This document shows positions 62,571 to 64,000 of a DNA stretch of 64,000 bases, in pieces; position 1 is the first letter of the stretch; each line of letters opens with the position of its first letter. The stretch is taken from assembly GCA_017452445.1 (NCBI GenBank), contig JAFTMH010000003.1:1-64000 (forward strand), given 5' to 3'. Made by a program: the position numbers and the translations under genes. Origin of the DNA: Clostridia bacterium (GTDB lineage: Bacteria > Bacillota > Clostridia > Christensenellales > UBA1242). The notes below the pieces were generated by a model. The model saw nothing but the letters and a program-made list of their open reading frames with translations. It searched no databases and was not told the origin of the DNA.

Positions 62571-64000
62571 TTAGTTTGTTTTTGGCATTTTGAAACTGTC
62601 TTTCAAAGTGATTGTTCTGTTGAAAACAAGTTTGTCTTCTGTTGAATCTTTGTCGAGTGTAAAATATCCATTTCTTACAAATTGATATCTGTCTTCAAAG
62701 TTGAAATCAACATCTTCAACATAACAATCTTCAAGTTTTTGCAAACTGTTTGGATTCAATCTAACACCATCAGTGTTTGCTTCGTTGCCTTCAACTGCTT
62801 CGCTGTCTTCTTCCATAACGAGGTTTGAATACAATCTACATTCTGCTTTTTTGCAGTGTTTTGGGTTAACCCAGTGGATTGTGCCTTTGACTTTTCTGTT
62901 TGCACCTTCTGTTCCTGAAAGTGTGTTTGGATCGTATTCAGCATAGATTGTTGTTACATTGCCATTTTCGTCTTCGTCAAAACCAGTGCATTTGATGATG
63001 TAACCAGATGACAATCTAACTTCGTTTCCAACATAAAGTCTATGGAATTTTGGGATGGGTTCTTTCATAAAGTCGCTTCTTTCAACAAGAAGTTCTTTTG
63101 CAAAGTAATGTGTATGTGTTTGAGTGTTTCCTTCGATTTGTGGATAATCTTTTACTGAGACAGGTTCTTCATCTTTTTCGTAGTTTGTGATGACAAGTTT
63201 CACAGGATCAAGCACTGCCATAAGTCTGCGAGATTTTTGGTTGAGTGTTTCTCTGATAAAGTAATCAAGATATGCTTGTTCAAAAACTGCAGTGTTTACT
63301 TTTGAAATGCCTGCTGCTGTAACAAAGTTTTTTAAACTTTCTGGCAAAACACCTCTTCTGCGAAGTCCAGCTAAAGTGAAAAGTCTTGGGTCATCAAAAC
63401 CTGTAACTTTGCCTTCGTTTACCAACTTCTTAATGTTTCTTTTGCCAAGGATTGTACCTTTAAGGTAAAGGTTGTTATATTCGATTTGTCTTGATTTGTT
63501 TTTCAAACCACTGTTTTCAACAACCCAGTTGTAAAGTGGGCGGTGGTCTTCAAATTCTGGACCACAGATAGAGAATGTAACTCCTTCCAAACAGTCGTCA
63601 AGTGGGTGAGAAAAGTCGTATGATGGATAAATTTTCCAAGTGTCACCAATTCTGTGATGGTGAATGTATTGGATACGATAGAGCACAGGGTCTCTCATGT
63701 TCATATTTGGGCTTGCCATGTCGATTTTGGCACGCAAACATCTAGATCCAGCCTCAAACTTTCCTTCTTTCATTTCTTCAAAAAGTCTAAGGTTTTCTTC
63801 AACGCTTCTGTCTCTGTATGGGCTGTTTGTGCCAGGTTCTGTCAAAGTGCCTCTTGACTTTGAAAGTTCTTCTGGTGTAAGGTCGCAAACATAAGCTTTG
63901 CCATCTTTGATAAGTTTTACTGCAATTTCATAGTTTTGTTGGAAATATTCAGTCGCATAGTGGATTTCATTCCATTTGTAACCAAGCCACAAAACATCGT
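62571..64000 (-). CDS. glnS: Glutaminyl-tRNA synthetase, 5' end outside the window
   Basis: Only the C-terminal three quarters is in view, from WLGYKWNEIHYATEYFQQ. HIGH and the start lie to the right of the window. GlnRS features are YDFSHPLDDCLEGVTFSICGPEFEDHRPLYNWVVE, RQIEYNNLYLKGTILGKRNIKKLVNEG (KMSKS-like region) and FVTAAGISKVNTAVFEQAYLDYFIRE. The end is the beta-barrel anticodon domain. The frame stays open to the last base. A separate glnS means that glutaminyl-tRNA is made directly in this bacterium. The terminator lies directly behind. Confidence 0.95.
   Translation of the reverse strand, partial: DVLWLGYKWNEIHYATEYFQQNYEIAVKLIKDGKAYVCDLTPEELSKSRGTLTEPGTNSPYRDRSVEENLRLFEEMKEGKFEAGSRCLRAKIDMASPNMNMRDPVLYRIQYIHHHRIGDTWKIYPSYDFSHPLDDCLEGVTFSICGPEFEDHRPLYNWVVENSGLKNKSRQIEYNNLYLKGTILGKRNIKKLVNEGKVTGFDDPRLFTLAGLRRRGVLPESLKNFVTAAGISKVNTAVFEQAYLDYFIRETLNQKSRRLMAVLDPVKLVITNYEKDEEPVSVKDYPQIEGNTQTHTHYFAKELLVERSDFMKEPIPKFHRLYVGNEVRLSSGYIIKCTGFDEDENGNVTTIYAEYDPNTLSGTEGANRKVKGTIHWVNPKHCKKAECRLYSNLVMEEDSEAVEGNEANTDGVRLNPNSLQKLEDCYVEDVDFNFEDRYQFVRNGYFTLDKDSTEDKLVFNRTITLKDSFKMPKTN

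Overview
The window looks like chromosome from an uncultured, anaerobic, low-GC Gram-positive bacterium (Bacillota, most likely a gut Clostridia lineage). This rests on AT-rich sequence with near-consensus TTGACA/TATAAT promoters and AGGAGG ribosome sites, the standard genetic code (TGA used as stop), tRNA genes that encode CCA, a superoxide reductase and a rubredoxin-type flavoprotein, and housekeeping genes of Firmicutes type (holA behind comEC, helD, gyrA/gyrB, a separate glnS). No 16S gene is present, so a finer placement is inference.

Layout. Positions 1-2853 are the right end of an integrated mobile element. It holds a small ribbon-helix-helix-like protein, a three-gene operon (MqsR-like toxin, MqsA-like antitoxin with a Panacea domain, GPGGG-repeat protein), possible integrase arm repeats, and a 45-nt 3' fragment of tRNA-Lys(UUU) that marks the attachment site. 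From 2.9 to 25.4 kb the chromosome carries small metabolic and housekeeping genes, mostly on the plus strand: oxygen defence (2.9-4.2 kb), HD, Nudix, nucleotidase and HAD enzymes, a U32 peptidase-family protein, a WG-repeat protein, PnuC, an M18 aminopeptidase, a tRNA-Leu fused transcriptionally to a nucleoside phosphorylase operon with RdgB, a 1239-residue HRDC-helicase-nuclease fusion on the minus strand, and two tandem MFS-like transporters.

From 25.4 to 28.4 kb is a two-gene operon of unknown function. Its second protein has two HEPN-type RX4H motifs (candidate RNase), and I consider it the best candidate for an undescribed system. Then follow galE, comEC with a degenerate metallo-beta-lactamase half, holA and an HD protein. 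From 33.5 to 48.4 kb surface proteins dominate: a 715-residue single-pass membrane protein and a two-gene operon, behind a possible attenuator, encoding a 308-residue anchored protein and a 2801-residue anchored giant with three nearly identical 1065-bp repeats.

From 48.5 to 58.7 kb metG, hisS, helD, gyrA and gyrB all lie on the minus strand. Between hisS and helD is a 413-bp gap with four perfect and several near-perfect DnaA boxes on both strands: a strong candidate replication origin, although the surrounding genes mostly point towards it rather than away, which conflicts with the usual origin pattern. The window ends with a Fic protein, a zinc-ribbon membrane protein, a small serine hydrolase, initiator tRNA, a membrane protein and the C-terminal part of glnS.

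Gene functions are judged from motifs read by eye, without any database search.
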